A DNA stretch of 64,000 nucleotides, from contig NZ_LT635549.1 of assembly GCF_900120155.1 (NCBI RefSeq), forward strand, positions 806,001 to 870,000, read 5' to 3'. The position numbers and the translations under genes were made by a program. This document shows, piece by piece, positions 37,906 to 46,187 of this stretch. Origin of the DNA: Clostridium sp. Marseille-P3244 (GTDB lineage: Bacteria; Bacillota; Clostridia; Lachnospirales; Lachnospiraceae). Each line of letters starts with the position of its first letter. Position 1 is the first letter of the stretch. The notes beneath the pieces were generated by a model. That model was not told where the DNA came from, did not search any database, and was given only the letters and a program-made list of their open reading frames with translations.

Positions 37906-37935
37906 AAAGTTATTGAAACAACATAAAAAATGTTG
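37906..37935. promoter_or_regulatory. Operator candidate B (transporter operon)
   Basis: AAAGTTATTGAAACAACAT then AAAAAATGTTG. Includes a perfect CAACAT-N5-ATGTTG inverted repeat and matches operator A at 36777-36807. It lies immediately downstream of the predicted transporter start site. Confidence 0.6.
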
Positions 37936-37973
37936 TTTTAGCAATTATTGGAAGCGAAAAAGGAGGATGTAAG

Positions 37974-39137
37974 ATGAAAAAAAGAAAAATTGCGGTATTG
38001 TTGTGTTCATGCCTGCTGGCCGGACTTCTTGCAGGCTGTTCTGGAGGAAATAGTGAGACGGAAGATACTGGCTCAGATAGCGGCAGCCAGGGCGGAACGA
38101 TTTATGTAATGACCCCTGCGCCTGATCACGGATTTACTGGCCAGGTCGGTTCATATGCTGAAGAAATGGTAGATGAGATCAAAGCAGAAGGAAAATATAA
38201 TGCGTATCTGTATACGGCAAGTGACGGTTCTACCCAGAATGACCAGGTGGATGAGATCATCGCGAACGGAGATGCGGCTGGTGTGGTATTTTTTGCACAG
38301 GATGATTCTGCCGCGGCCGGAGAAGAGGCGCTGACAGCAGAAGGAATTCCGTGGCTGTCTTTTGACCGTATTATCGAGAGTACTCAGGACGATTCGATTC
38401 TGGCGTATTCAGGGAATAACTGGTATGTGGGGGCAGCGTGCGCTTATTGGTGTGTGGCAAACGGGATGACACCGGACAGCACACTGGTACAGTTCACAGG
38501 GGATACTTCTTCTGCCTGCCAGTATCGTACAGAAGGCTTCCAGAACTTCCTTCTGGGAGAACAGGACTATTATGATTCTGAAAACGATGTTACATATTCG
38601 ATAACAGATGTTGCGGATGCGGCATGGACACAGGAAGAGGTGGACGCCCTGTTTGGCGGAAACGCATATTTTGAATATGAGTGTGCATGGTCCAATGACA
38701 ATGCGAAGCAATACATTGAATCGGACCTGTCTTCGTGGATCGAAAGCGCACAGGCAAGCGGCAGCATGTATGTCTTTTCCATGGATGATGAGATGACCAT
38801 GGCATTTCTCGAGATCCTGAATGATAATACATTTAGTGATGATATAAAGCAGTCACTTGCGGATCTGAATGTATATGCGACAGCTGTTGGCGGAATGGAA
38901 GAACTGTATACAGTCTTAAGAGGAGAGGATGAGGCGCTGAGTCCGATTGCTGATGAGTATTTTGATGGATTGATGTCAGCCGACTTCAATCCGAATATGA
39001 TTAATTCAGCTATTCAGTATATGGTAGATTACCTTGATGGAAACTGGGAGTTCCAAAATGGCGATACGGCATATGAGGATACATTTATTGTTGATTCCAG
39101 CAATGCATCCGAGTATGAAGGATTCCTTGGCCGTTAA
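37974..39137 (+). CDS. Sugar ABC transporter substrate-binding lipoprotein
   Basis: 387 residues. The signal peptide is MKKRKIAVLLCSCLLAG and the lipobox LLAGCSGG puts the acylated Cys at about 22. A short acidic Ser/Gly linker precedes a periplasmic-binding fold of the ribose/galactose type (GGTIYVMTPAPDHGFTGQ, DQVDEIIANGDAAGVVFFAQ). The ligand is unknown; it is longer than typical ribose-binding proteins (about 300). AAAGGAGG precedes the ATG. First gene of the importer operon, controlled by the promoter and operator at 37871-37935. Confidence 0.87.
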   Translation: MKKRKIAVLLCSCLLAGLLAGCSGGNSETEDTGSDSGSQGGTIYVMTPAPDHGFTGQVGSYAEEMVDEIKAEGKYNAYLYTASDGSTQNDQVDEIIANGDAAGVVFFAQDDSAAAGEEALTAEGIPWLSFDRIIESTQDDSILAYSGNNWYVGAACAYWCVANGMTPDSTLVQFTGDTSSACQYRTEGFQNFLLGEQDYYDSENDVTYSITDVADAAWTQEEVDALFGGNAYFEYECAWSNDNAKQYIESDLSSWIESAQASGSMYVFSMDDEMTMAFLEILNDNTFSDDIKQSLADLNVYATAVGGMEELYTVLRGEDEALSPIADEYFDGLMSADFNPNMINSAIQYMVDYLDGNWEFQNGDTAYEDTFIVDSSNASEYEGFLGR

Positions 39138-39155
39138 ATACAAGACTGAAGAAAT

Positions 39156-39192
39156 AAGCGCCCTGAATGGTTGTCCCTTTGGGGCGCTTTTC
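39156..39192 (+). terminator. Hairpin between binding-protein and ATPase genes
   Basis: AAGCGCCC and GGGCGCTT form an 8-bp stem followed by TTTC. Hairpins here often stabilise or partly terminate the message, giving more binding protein than ATPase. Confidence 0.55.
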
Positions 39193-39217
39193 AAAACCGG
39201 AAAAGGAGAACATCTAT

Positions 39218-40705
39218 ATGGACCTATTAGAAATGAAAAATATTTCAAAATCGTTTTATACGACACAGGTTCTCTTTGATGTGGATTTTTCAGTGAAAGA
39301 GGGAGAGGTCCATGCGCTTCTGGGAGAGAACGGAGCGGGAAAGTCTACGCTTATGAACATTCTGGGCGGTGTACTTTCACTGGATCTGGGCGAAATAAAA
39401 TTTAACGGAGAACGTGTCATCAGCCCTACGATCAAAACAATGGAAAAGCTGGGAATCGCTTTTGTGCATCAGGAGTTAAACGTGATCAATGATCTGCGCG
39501 TTTATGAAAATATTTTTCTTGGAAAAGAAAAAACAGCAAAACTGGGAAAGCTCAAGAAAAAGGAGATGATAGAGGAAAGCGCGAAGCTGTTTGAAATGCT
39601 GGGGCTGGAAATGGATCCGGCGGCAGTTGTGGAAGAACTGAAAACATCTGAAAAACAACTGCTGGAAATATGCAAGGCGTTATATTTTAACGCAAAACTT
39701 CTGATACTGGACGAACCGACTACGGCATTAAGCACAGAGGAGATAAAACACTTGTTTGCTATAATAAACAGGTTAAAGGAACAGGGGAAATCCTTTATTT
39801 TTATTTCTCATAAAATGCCGGAGATTTTTGAGATAGCCGACCGCTATACGGTGCTCCGTAACGGAAAAGTAACAGCTGCCGGAAAAATTTCCGAAACATC
39901 TCCGGAAGAAGTAACAAAATACATGGTGGGTGTATCGGCGGATGCAGGTGATACATATATAAAAAGAGAGCTGAGAGATGAGATCCTGCAGTTAAAAAAT
40001 CTTTCCGGACCTGGATTTGACAATCTGTCTTTTACAGTAAGGAAAGGTGAGATCCTTGCGCTTACCGGGCTGGCAGGCTGCGGAGCCAGCGAAGTTCTGG
40101 AGTGCATTTTCGGAGCAGTGCCGATTTACAGCGGTATGCTGACAATCCAGGGAAAGAAGGAGAAAAGAGCAGGGATCAAGAACCGGATGAAGAGAGGAGT
40201 GGCCATGCTCCCTTCAAACCGGAAGGAAAATTCTGTGATCCCTGATATGACGATTCTGGAGAATTTTTACTGCGCAGAGCATATTTTATCCAACTTTATG
40301 CAGCATATATTTAAAAAACGCGAACAGAAAAAATTTTCACAGATGAAAGATGTACTGAATATAAAGGCGGAATCATCCGGCTATTCTATTAATGCTCTTT
40401 CTGGCGGGAATCAGCAGAAAGTCTTTATTGCCAGGTGGCTGAATACAAACGCGGATATCCTGCTTTTTGATAATCCGACTCAGGGAGTTGATGTGGGGGC
40501 CAAGGAAGAAATTTATAAATTGATCCTGAAGTTTGCGGAAGAAGGAAAGACGATCCTGGTAAATACGCTGGAAATACCGGAAATTAAAAAAATCGCAGAT
40601 CGTTGTCTGGTTCTCTATGAAGGGCGCCTTATCGGCGAATTTACACATGAAGAGATCGACGAGCACAGGCTCATGCAGTACGCGACGAATGCGATCAATG
40701 TATAG
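39218..40705 (+). CDS. Sugar ABC transporter ATP-binding protein, RbsA type (two ATPase domains)
   Basis: 495 residues from ATG 39218, after AAAAGGAG. Domain 1 has Walker A GENGAGKSTL (about 37-46), a signature-region LKTSEKQLLEICKAL, Walker B LLILDEPTTAL (about 158-168). Domain 2 (about 255-490) has a degenerate P-loop (ALTGLAGCGASEVLE) as is usual in RbsA/MglA proteins, with SGGNQQKVFIARWL and DILLFDNPTQGVDVG. It powers the permease encoded next. The frame upstream to 39167 has no ribosome site and crosses the hairpin. Confidence 0.92.
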   Translation: MDLLEMKNISKSFYTTQVLFDVDFSVKEGEVHALLGENGAGKSTLMNILGGVLSLDLGEIKFNGERVISPTIKTMEKLGIAFVHQELNVINDLRVYENIFLGKEKTAKLGKLKKKEMIEESAKLFEMLGLEMDPAAVVEELKTSEKQLLEICKALYFNAKLLILDEPTTALSTEEIKHLFAIINRLKEQGKSFIFISHKMPEIFEIADRYTVLRNGKVTAAGKISETSPEEVTKYMVGVSADAGDTYIKRELRDEILQLKNLSGPGFDNLSFTVRKGEILALTGLAGCGASEVLECIFGAVPIYSGMLTIQGKKEKRAGIKNRMKRGVAMLPSNRKENSVIPDMTILENFYCAEHILSNFMQHIFKKREQKKFSQMKDVLNIKAESSGYSINALSGGNQQKVFIARWLNTNADILLFDNPTQGVDVGAKEEIYKLILKFAEEGKTILVNTLEIPEIKKIADRCLVLYEGRLIGEFTHEEIDEHRLMQYATNAINV

Positions 40706-40720
40706 AGGAGCAGACAGATT

Positions 40721-41827
40721 ATGAAAGAGAACAATGTAAAAGCAGGCAAAAAGGGTGGACGGTATATAAAAAATTTTATATATGAATATAGTTTTATTCT
40801 TGTCCTTCTGGTAATTTTGGTGATCTATTCTCTTGTAGTCAGCAACAGAGGATATACTTTTAACTGGAATCATATCGCCGCGATACTCAGCAGTACGACC
40901 GGAGCTGTGGTGGGTATAATAGCCCTTGGCATGGCATTTATCATTATAACGGGACAGATTGACCTTTCCGTTGGCTCTATGCTTGTACTGGTAGGAAGTT
41001 TTTCGGTGATCGTTTACAATATAACAGAGAGCATTCTTTTAACAGTCCTTTTCGCTGTTGCTGCAGGAGCATTATGCGGATTTATCAATGGCGCTCTTGT
41101 AGGATGGGGAAAGATGCCGCCGTTTATCGTTACCCTGGGGACAATGTTGATCTATCGCTCGATCGCAGAATACTGTGTGACGATTATAAATATTGATTAT
41201 ACAGGAAGTTCCTATAAATATCAGCTTTTGGACACTGCAGCCGGATATGATGTGCTTCGTACGATCGGTTCGGGAAGGATCTCCATTGGAGGTATTACGA
41301 TTCCGTATATCACGCTTGTATTTCTGGTGTTGGTCGCGATTATGGTCTATATTAGTTCCTATACAAAATATGGAAAACGAGTCTATGCAATTGGAAGCAA
41401 TGAAAAAGCATCACGTCTGACCGGGATCAATGTAGACTGGATCAAGATATCGGTTTTTGTCATCTGTGGTATTCTGACTGGTATCGCGTCCTTGATCCAG
41501 GCATGGAAAAATACGTCGATAACGCCGGCTTCTTCCGGGACAAGTTATGAAATGTATGCGATTGCAGCAGTTGTGCTTGGCGGAGTATCCATGTCCGGAG
41601 GCAAGGGAAAAGTGATCGGTATACTGTTCGGCGCACTATCTTATGCCACAATTGACCGTATTATTTCTGCCAGCGGTCTGGATATTTATATCCAGGGGAC
41701 ATTCCAGGGCATTGTCCTCATCTTGGTAGTTTTGGTCCAGACTCTTGCGCCTGTGATCAGCGGTAAGATTAAAACGATGAAACAGAGCAGAAAGAATGAA
41801 AAGTTGATTCAGAACATGGAAGAATAG
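40721..41827 (+). CDS. Sugar ABC transporter permease, RbsC/BPD_transp_2 type
   Basis: 368 residues with about nine to ten membrane helices. Characteristic are ITGQIDLSVGSMLVLVG (about 74-90), INGALVGWGKMPPFIVTLGT (about 126-145) and YAIGSNEKASRLTGINVD, shared by ribose, xylose and galactose permeases. Only one permease gene is present, so it would homodimerise. AGGAGCAG precedes the ATG at 15 bases after the ATPase stop. It ends the transporter operon; the following 250 bases before the repeat at 42078 hold no gene that I can support. Confidence 0.9.
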   Translation: MKENNVKAGKKGGRYIKNFIYEYSFILVLLVILVIYSLVVSNRGYTFNWNHIAAILSSTTGAVVGIIALGMAFIIITGQIDLSVGSMLVLVGSFSVIVYNITESILLTVLFAVAAGALCGFINGALVGWGKMPPFIVTLGTMLIYRSIAEYCVTIINIDYTGSSYKYQLLDTAAGYDVLRTIGSGRISIGGITIPYITLVFLVLVAIMVYISSYTKYGKRVYAIGSNEKASRLTGINVDWIKISVFVICGILTGIASLIQAWKNTSITPASSGTSYEMYAIAAVVLGGVSMSGGKGKVIGILFGALSYATIDRIISASGLDIYIQGTFQGIVLILVVLVQTLAPVISGKIKTMKQSRKNEKLIQNMEE

Positions 41828-42077
41828 GTCAAGAGAAAAGCTTCCATCCAGTAAAAACAATGTTTTATTATAATCGGTTCTGGGTTTTTCGAGGAGAAAG
41901 ATCCAGGACCATTTTCGTTTCTGATATTTTGGAAATATGTGGTTGCCTTTCCGTTCTAGCCGTGTTATCCTAAGTCTACACAAACTAAGGCATGTTTTCT
42001 GTCATGCCGGATAAATCTATTAACTATGCCGCATGGCGGCAGAGAGTCTCATTTTCGGTGCCTGAGTTCCAGGCGTT
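41828..42077. other. Intergenic stretch without recognisable gene
   Basis: Only a weak hairpin is visible (GGTTCTGG near 41874 with CCAGGACC near 41911, one U-G pair), which may end the transporter transcript, and a small GCCGC/GCGGC stem near 42030. No coding frame or RNA family is recognised here. Confidence 0.4.
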
Positions 42078-42159
42078 GACCCGGCGATGAAACAGATGAA
42101 ACACAGGATCACAGAGAAAACAGGTTACGCCTTTACACAGCATAAAGATATGTTAAAAT
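42078..42159. repeat. 82-bp direct repeat, left copy (long target duplication)
   Basis: Identical base for base to 44122-44203 on the other side of the insertion sequence. It contains a TTTACA-16-TAAAAT promoter-like sequence (42132-42159), the -10 of which ends at the last base of the repeat. Confidence 0.9.
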
Positions 42160-44121
42160 CCCATTTTTGACAGTTGAAAAGAAAAAATGAGTGCCACAAT
42201 CCTTGAAAATACTGGGGTTGTGGCACTTTTTGCTCTATACTTGAAATATAGTAATGTTTTATCTTCGCTTACTTTTTTTCTGGATCTCTTTCATTTTGCG
42301 TTTTGTTATAAATTGATAGTCTGTACGGAAGCCACATACATCATGAAGGTCATCCGTGATCCTTTGACGTTCATATACCGGCATAAAACCTTGTTCTTCT
42401 ATATCGGCAAACTTCATGCTGCGCAGTACGTGCAGCAGCTGCTCTGTAGTACAGGGATTTTTTAATGTCTTTTTCAGCATCCGGAAATGCAGCAAAGCTA
42501 AAAAGCAGATGAGGAAATGGGCTTTTATCCGATCTTCACGGCTTACATAAACAGGCCTTGCGTCAAAGTCTGTTTTCATGGTCCGAAAGCAGTCTTCAAT
42601 CTGCCATCTGCCTTCACTGACTTTCAGGATGTCTGCTACATCATCATCTAACAGGTCGGTACAGACGGCATAAAGCCCGTCATACTTTTCTTCTTCTGCG
42701 ATCTTCTCGGGATCAAGATAGTAATGGATTTCCGCTTTTTCTCCTTCTTTTGTTGTTGCGATCTTATTTACGAACCTTGCAGGATCGTTGGGATTTTTTC
42801 GCTGCCTTTTCAAAGAGCCGCTGGCAACCATTTTTTCAGCACGGCTGACCTGCTCGGCACGGACAGCCTTCTGGTATGCGGCATATTTGGGGGAATAGGT
42901 TATGATCAGACGCTGATGGAGTTTCTTTGTAGTGTACGGTTCATCTTTATAAAAAAGGCCTTGTTTATCATCATCAGAAAGCTTCGTGATATCAACAGGG
43001 GAATCATCTGACAGACGTTTAAATCCTTTGGTGTCCAGGGCCCATTCCCGATCCTCTGCCGGAAGTTTTTTGATAGACTGTGTCACAATAAATGCACGCT
43101 GTCCAAGATGGTTGAAGGCTCGATTATCTTCAGAAGCCAGTCCGGCATCGCTGCAATAGATAAATTTCTGACAGCCGAACTGCTGAAGGATCTTTGTTTC
43201 CAGGGGCTTTAAGGACTTCTGCTCATTCTGATTGCCTGGGAAAAGAGAAAAAGCTAATGGAAGCCCATCTCCATCGGTAAACAGTCCCATCTGAATGATA
43301 GGATTGGGTCTGTGTTCTTTGCTCTTTCCATACTTTTTATCACCGTCTTCCTGCTCGGTTTCGAAATAGTAGTTTGTACAATCATAATAAAGCACTTTAT
43401 CGTTTCTGTTCCCCATGAAAAAACTGTTCTTGTAAACTTCGGCCTGAATAAAATCGCTTTCTTTTGCGAGAACAGAAAGCGCGCGGTAGACATCATGAAG
43501 TTCATAAGTTGGTGCCTCCAGGAATTGCTGTGCAGCCTTGAAAGAAGAAGTTTTGCTGGAAGGCTCCAGGACTCTGGTATAGATCAGATCCGAGAGAATC
43601 GCATTCAGGTCATATTTAAATTTGTAACGATATCTGATCTTTCGGCAGATGGAATCCATCTTCAGACCATAATAAACAGACTGGAGGAAGAGATAACCGC
43701 CGGTAAAAAGTTTTTTTCTGTTATAGTCCATGAGCCTGTTAGAATGGAAAGGGATCGTAACAACTGCATCTTCCGTTTCTTTTTTATATTTTTCTGTTTC
43801 GATTCTTGCCTGTTCTTTTGCCCACGCCATGACGCCATCCCGGTCGGTGCCAAGACGTTCCGATAATTCGGCCAGGGTACCCAGTTTTTTAATTGTGGTA
43901 GAAGTGCTCTTACCCTGGGCATTTGTATAGGATTTTGTAATGTAAAAGGATTCGGAATTTTTTGATTTAGATGTAGTAACACGCATTGAAATCACCTCTA
44001 TAATAATTATATCATATATCACTATATATTACTAGATAGTAAAACAAAAAATTTGACAAAAAAAGTACAGGCTCTATGCGGCCTGTAAGCACTTTTTTAA
44101 TTATGCAACTGTCAAACTCCC
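42160..44121. mobile_element. IS1634-family (IS4 group) insertion sequence
   Basis: About 1.96 kb with one transposase gene on the minus strand. Both ends carry the inverted 11-mer TTTGACAGTTG (42166-42176, and complement at 44106-44116), 6 and 5 bases from the flanking repeats. Exact 82-bp direct repeats flank it. IS1634 of Mycoplasma mycoides was described as producing long direct repeats of variable length, which fits. The transposase frame is intact, so the element may be active and recent. Confidence 0.85.
42259..43986 (-). CDS. IS1634-family DDE transposase
   Basis: 575 residues from ATG 43986 (AGAGGTG upstream). The N-terminal half begins with an IS1634-type SFYITKSYTNAQGKST segment. 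The DDE triad is probably Asp near residue 199 in YYDCTNYYFE, Asp near 277 in FIYCSDAGL, and Glu near 463 in EGRWQIEDCFRTMKTDF, the last being the IS4-type YREK-like region. No frameshift or internal stop is present. It lies within the inverted ends at 42166 and 44116. Confidence 0.92.
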   Translation of the reverse strand: MRVTTSKSKNSESFYITKSYTNAQGKSTSTTIKKLGTLAELSERLGTDRDGVMAWAKEQARIETEKYKKETEDAVVTIPFHSNRLMDYNRKKLFTGGYLFLQSVYYGLKMDSICRKIRYRYKFKYDLNAILSDLIYTRVLEPSSKTSSFKAAQQFLEAPTYELHDVYRALSVLAKESDFIQAEVYKNSFFMGNRNDKVLYYDCTNYYFETEQEDGDKKYGKSKEHRPNPIIQMGLFTDGDGLPLAFSLFPGNQNEQKSLKPLETKILQQFGCQKFIYCSDAGLASEDNRAFNHLGQRAFIVTQSIKKLPAEDREWALDTKGFKRLSDDSPVDITKLSDDDKQGLFYKDEPYTTKKLHQRLIITYSPKYAAYQKAVRAEQVSRAEKMVASGSLKRQRKNPNDPARFVNKIATTKEGEKAEIHYYLDPEKIAEEEKYDGLYAVCTDLLDDDVADILKVSEGRWQIEDCFRTMKTDFDARPVYVSREDRIKAHFLICFLALLHFRMLKKTLKNPCTTEQLLHVLRSMKFADIEEQGFMPVYERQRITDDLHDVCGFRTDYQFITKRKMKEIQKKSKRR

Positions 44122-44203
44122 GACCCGGCGATGAAACAGATGAAACACAGGATCACAGAGAAAACAGGTTACGCCTTTACACAGCATAAAGATATGTTAA
44201 AAT
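44122..44203. repeat. 82-bp direct repeat, right copy with promoter
   Basis: Second, identical copy of 42078-42159. Its TTTACA (44176-44181) and TAAAAT (44198-44203) with 16-base spacer form the predicted promoter of the Rpn-like gene at 44268, so the insertion duplicated the promoter instead of destroying it. Confidence 0.85.
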
Positions 44204-44267
44204 AGAGATGTACATAGACGGCCTTTCCTGCAGGATCCTTTGTTTCCAGGAGGAAAGGAGAGAATCT

Positions 44268-44858
44268 ATGGTACAGACAAACGACAATTTCATAATGCTT
44301 CCTACGGTGGATTTCTGCTTTAAAGAACTGATGCAGAATGAAAAGGTAAGAAAAGGATTTATTGCGGCTCTGCTGGAATTGCACATATTAGAGCTTGGAA
44401 AGCTTCCGGAGAAAGTGAGAAATGAAGAAGGGGTCATTCGGTGGATGCGCTTTTTTAACGGAAAGACCAGAGAGGATTTCAAAGAGATGGCGAAAACAGA
44501 TAAATATATTGAAGAAGCATATAGTGAGTTGGAGAAGCTGAGCGCAGATGAGCAGAAACGACTGGAATATGAAGCCAGGGAAAAAGCTGTCAGAGATTAT
44601 AATACTCTAATGGACAGCGCTGTGAAAGAGGGGCTCAGGCAGGGGGTGCAGCAAGGGCTTCAACAAGGGATTCAACAAGGGATCCAACAAGGAGTTCAAC
44701 AGGGAATCCAGAGGGGGCGTCTAAGTGAAAGACAGGCTCTCATCAGACAAATGCTGGAAAATGGTATGAAGGCGGAGGACATTGTAAGATTTACAGGTAT
44801 TACTCCGGAAGAGATTAAGACAGCGGAAAACTGTGGCATCAAACAGGAGGAACTATGA
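44268..44858 (+). CDS. Rpn/PD-(D/E)XK nuclease-family protein, internally deleted
   Basis: 196 residues from ATG 44268 (AGGAGGAAAGGAG upstream). The beginning (MLPTVDFCFKELMQNEKVRK) and the end (EEGVIRWMRFFNGK, LEYEAREKAVRDYN, Gln-Gly repeats, MLENGMKAEDIVRFTG) match Rpn recombination-promoting nuclease/putative transposase proteins. These are normally about 280-330 residues. The middle part with the catalytic Asp and Glu-x-Gln/Lys (about 100 residues) is missing: FIAALLE joins LHILELGKLPEK in frame. It is therefore probably nuclease-dead. The stop overlaps the next gene (ATGA). Confidence 0.7.
   Translation: MVQTNDNFIMLPTVDFCFKELMQNEKVRKGFIAALLELHILELGKLPEKVRNEEGVIRWMRFFNGKTREDFKEMAKTDKYIEEAYSELEKLSADEQKRLEYEAREKAVRDYNTLMDSAVKEGLRQGVQQGLQQGIQQGIQQGVQQGIQRGRLSERQALIRQMLENGMKAEDIVRFTGITPEEIKTAENCGIKQEEL
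44649..44708 (+). repeat. Five tandem 12-bp units encoding Gln-Gln-Gly-Ile/Val/Leu
   Basis: CAACAAGGGATT-like units repeat within the Rpn-like gene at 44649, 44661, 44673, 44685 and 44697. Copy number could change by slippage without a frameshift, because units are multiples of three. Confidence 0.85.
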
Positions 44859-46000
44859 ATTTAGACAGAGATAATATGCGGAAACTGAAGGAACTGATCC
44901 TGTTTACGATCGTGATCCTGATCGCTCTTTGGAACTACAGGATCCTTTTTGAATGGCTTGGATTTGCGGTGGGCATCATCACACCGTTTCTTCTTGGCGG
45001 AGGAATTGCGTTTATAGTGAATATACCCATGAGCTTTCTGGAGGAGAAGATTTTTGGTAATAAGTATCTGAAGGACAAAAAGTTCGCGCAGCGGATTGCC
45101 CGGCCTGTAAGTCTGGTTCTGACGATTTTTATCGTGATCGGTATTGTAGTGTTGGTAATGTTTGTCGTGATTCCGGAACTGACAAGGACGGTCCTTTCCC
45201 TTGGTAAAACGATCCAGGCATTTATCCCCCAGGCGCAGAGGTTTATAGAAGAACTGTTTACGGACAACAGCGAGATGAGAGCCTGGCTTGACAATCTGAA
45301 TCTCGATGTGGGCAGATTAATGGACAGTGTAATGGCCTTCTTCCAGAACGGGGCAGGAAATGTTCTCAATTCGACGGTTTCCGCTATCGGATCTATTGTA
45401 AGCGGAGTGGCGACTTTTGTGATCGCATTTGTGTTCGCCTGCTATGTACTGCTCCAGAAAGAGAAGCTGGGGGTACAGGTGCAGAAAGTCATGCGGGCGT
45501 TTCTCCAGGAGAAAAGAGTAGACTGGTGTTTTGAAGTATTCGGACTGGCTTCCAAAGCTTTTTCCAGTTTTTTTACAGGGCAGTGTGTAGAGGCGCTTAT
45601 CCTGGGAACTATGTTTTTTATTGTCATGAATATCCTGAACATGCCATATGCGCTTTTAGTAAGTGTGCTTATAGCATTTACGGCACTGATCCCTATTTTC
45701 GGGGCGTTTATCGGATGTTTTGTGGGCGCGTTTTTGATCTTGATGGTGGCTCCTCTGAAGGCTCTTATATTCGTCATTGTATTTCTGGTCCTCCAGCAGA
45801 TCGAGGGAAACCTGATCTATCCGAAAGTGGTGGGGAGTTCTGTAGGTCTTCCCTCTATCTGGGTTCTGGCGGCAGTGACGATCGGAGGGAATCTGATGGG
45901 TGTTGTGGGAATGCTCATATTTATTCCAATTACATCTGTTGTGTACACTCTGTTCCGGGCAAGTGTATATAAGAGGCTGAGGAAAAAGCGTAATTCATAA
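44855..46000 (+). CDS. AI-2E family transporter (PerM/UPF0118-like)
   Basis: 381 residues with about seven to eight membrane helices: the pair at about 14-60 (WLGFAVGIITPFLLGGGIAF), one near 85, a cytoplasmic helical region, then FTALIPIFGAFIGCFVGAF and IEGNLIYPKVVGSSVGLPSIWV (shortened to its core), the last hallmark of the family. Members export small molecules or ions; the AI-2 link holds for few of them. Its ATG overlaps the Rpn-like stop. A terminator follows at 46029. Confidence 0.87.
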   Translation: MNLDRDNMRKLKELILFTIVILIALWNYRILFEWLGFAVGIITPFLLGGGIAFIVNIPMSFLEEKIFGNKYLKDKKFAQRIARPVSLVLTIFIVIGIVVLVMFVVIPELTRTVLSLGKTIQAFIPQAQRFIEELFTDNSEMRAWLDNLNLDVGRLMDSVMAFFQNGAGNVLNSTVSAIGSIVSGVATFVIAFVFACYVLLQKEKLGVQVQKVMRAFLQEKRVDWCFEVFGLASKAFSSFFTGQCVEALILGTMFFIVMNILNMPYALLVSVLIAFTALIPIFGAFIGCFVGAFLILMVAPLKALIFVIVFLVLQQIEGNLIYPKVVGSSVGLPSIWVLAAVTIGGNLMGVVGMLIFIPITSVVYTLFRASVYKRLRKKRNS

Positions 46001-46028
46001 CGAAGTCATTCCCTCGGATGTCAGTGTG

Positions 46029-46082
46029 GCGTCTGTGTTTTGCCTTTTCTGATCAAGGCATCTGTGACACAGACGCTCTTTA
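46029..46082 (+). terminator. Terminator after the AI-2E transporter gene
   Basis: GCGTCTGTGT (46029) pairs with ACACAGACGC (46067) and an inner TGCCTT/AAGGCA stem continues it; TCTTTATAT follows. Confidence 0.75.
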
Positions 46083-46187
46083 TATGTTATAATATTTTTA
46101 ATCTGGGAAATTTCTTCCATTGCGAAGGCTGAATGTTCCGGTAAATACGGGCAGACAGCCGTTCTGTAAAAAGAAAGGATTTAGAAT

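Noticed and set aside
42078..44203. Attachment sites of an integrative element
   Set aside because: No integrase or cargo genes, and the repeats abut inverted ends of a single-gene IS, so a long target duplication explains them better.
44649..44708. CRISPR-like repeats
   Set aside because: 12-bp units without spacers, inside a coding frame; no cas genes.
46001..46187. tRNA or riboswitch in the gap before the FGGY kinase
   Set aside because: Only a terminator hairpin and an AT-rich promoter-like stretch are present; no cloverleaf or known aptamer is seen.
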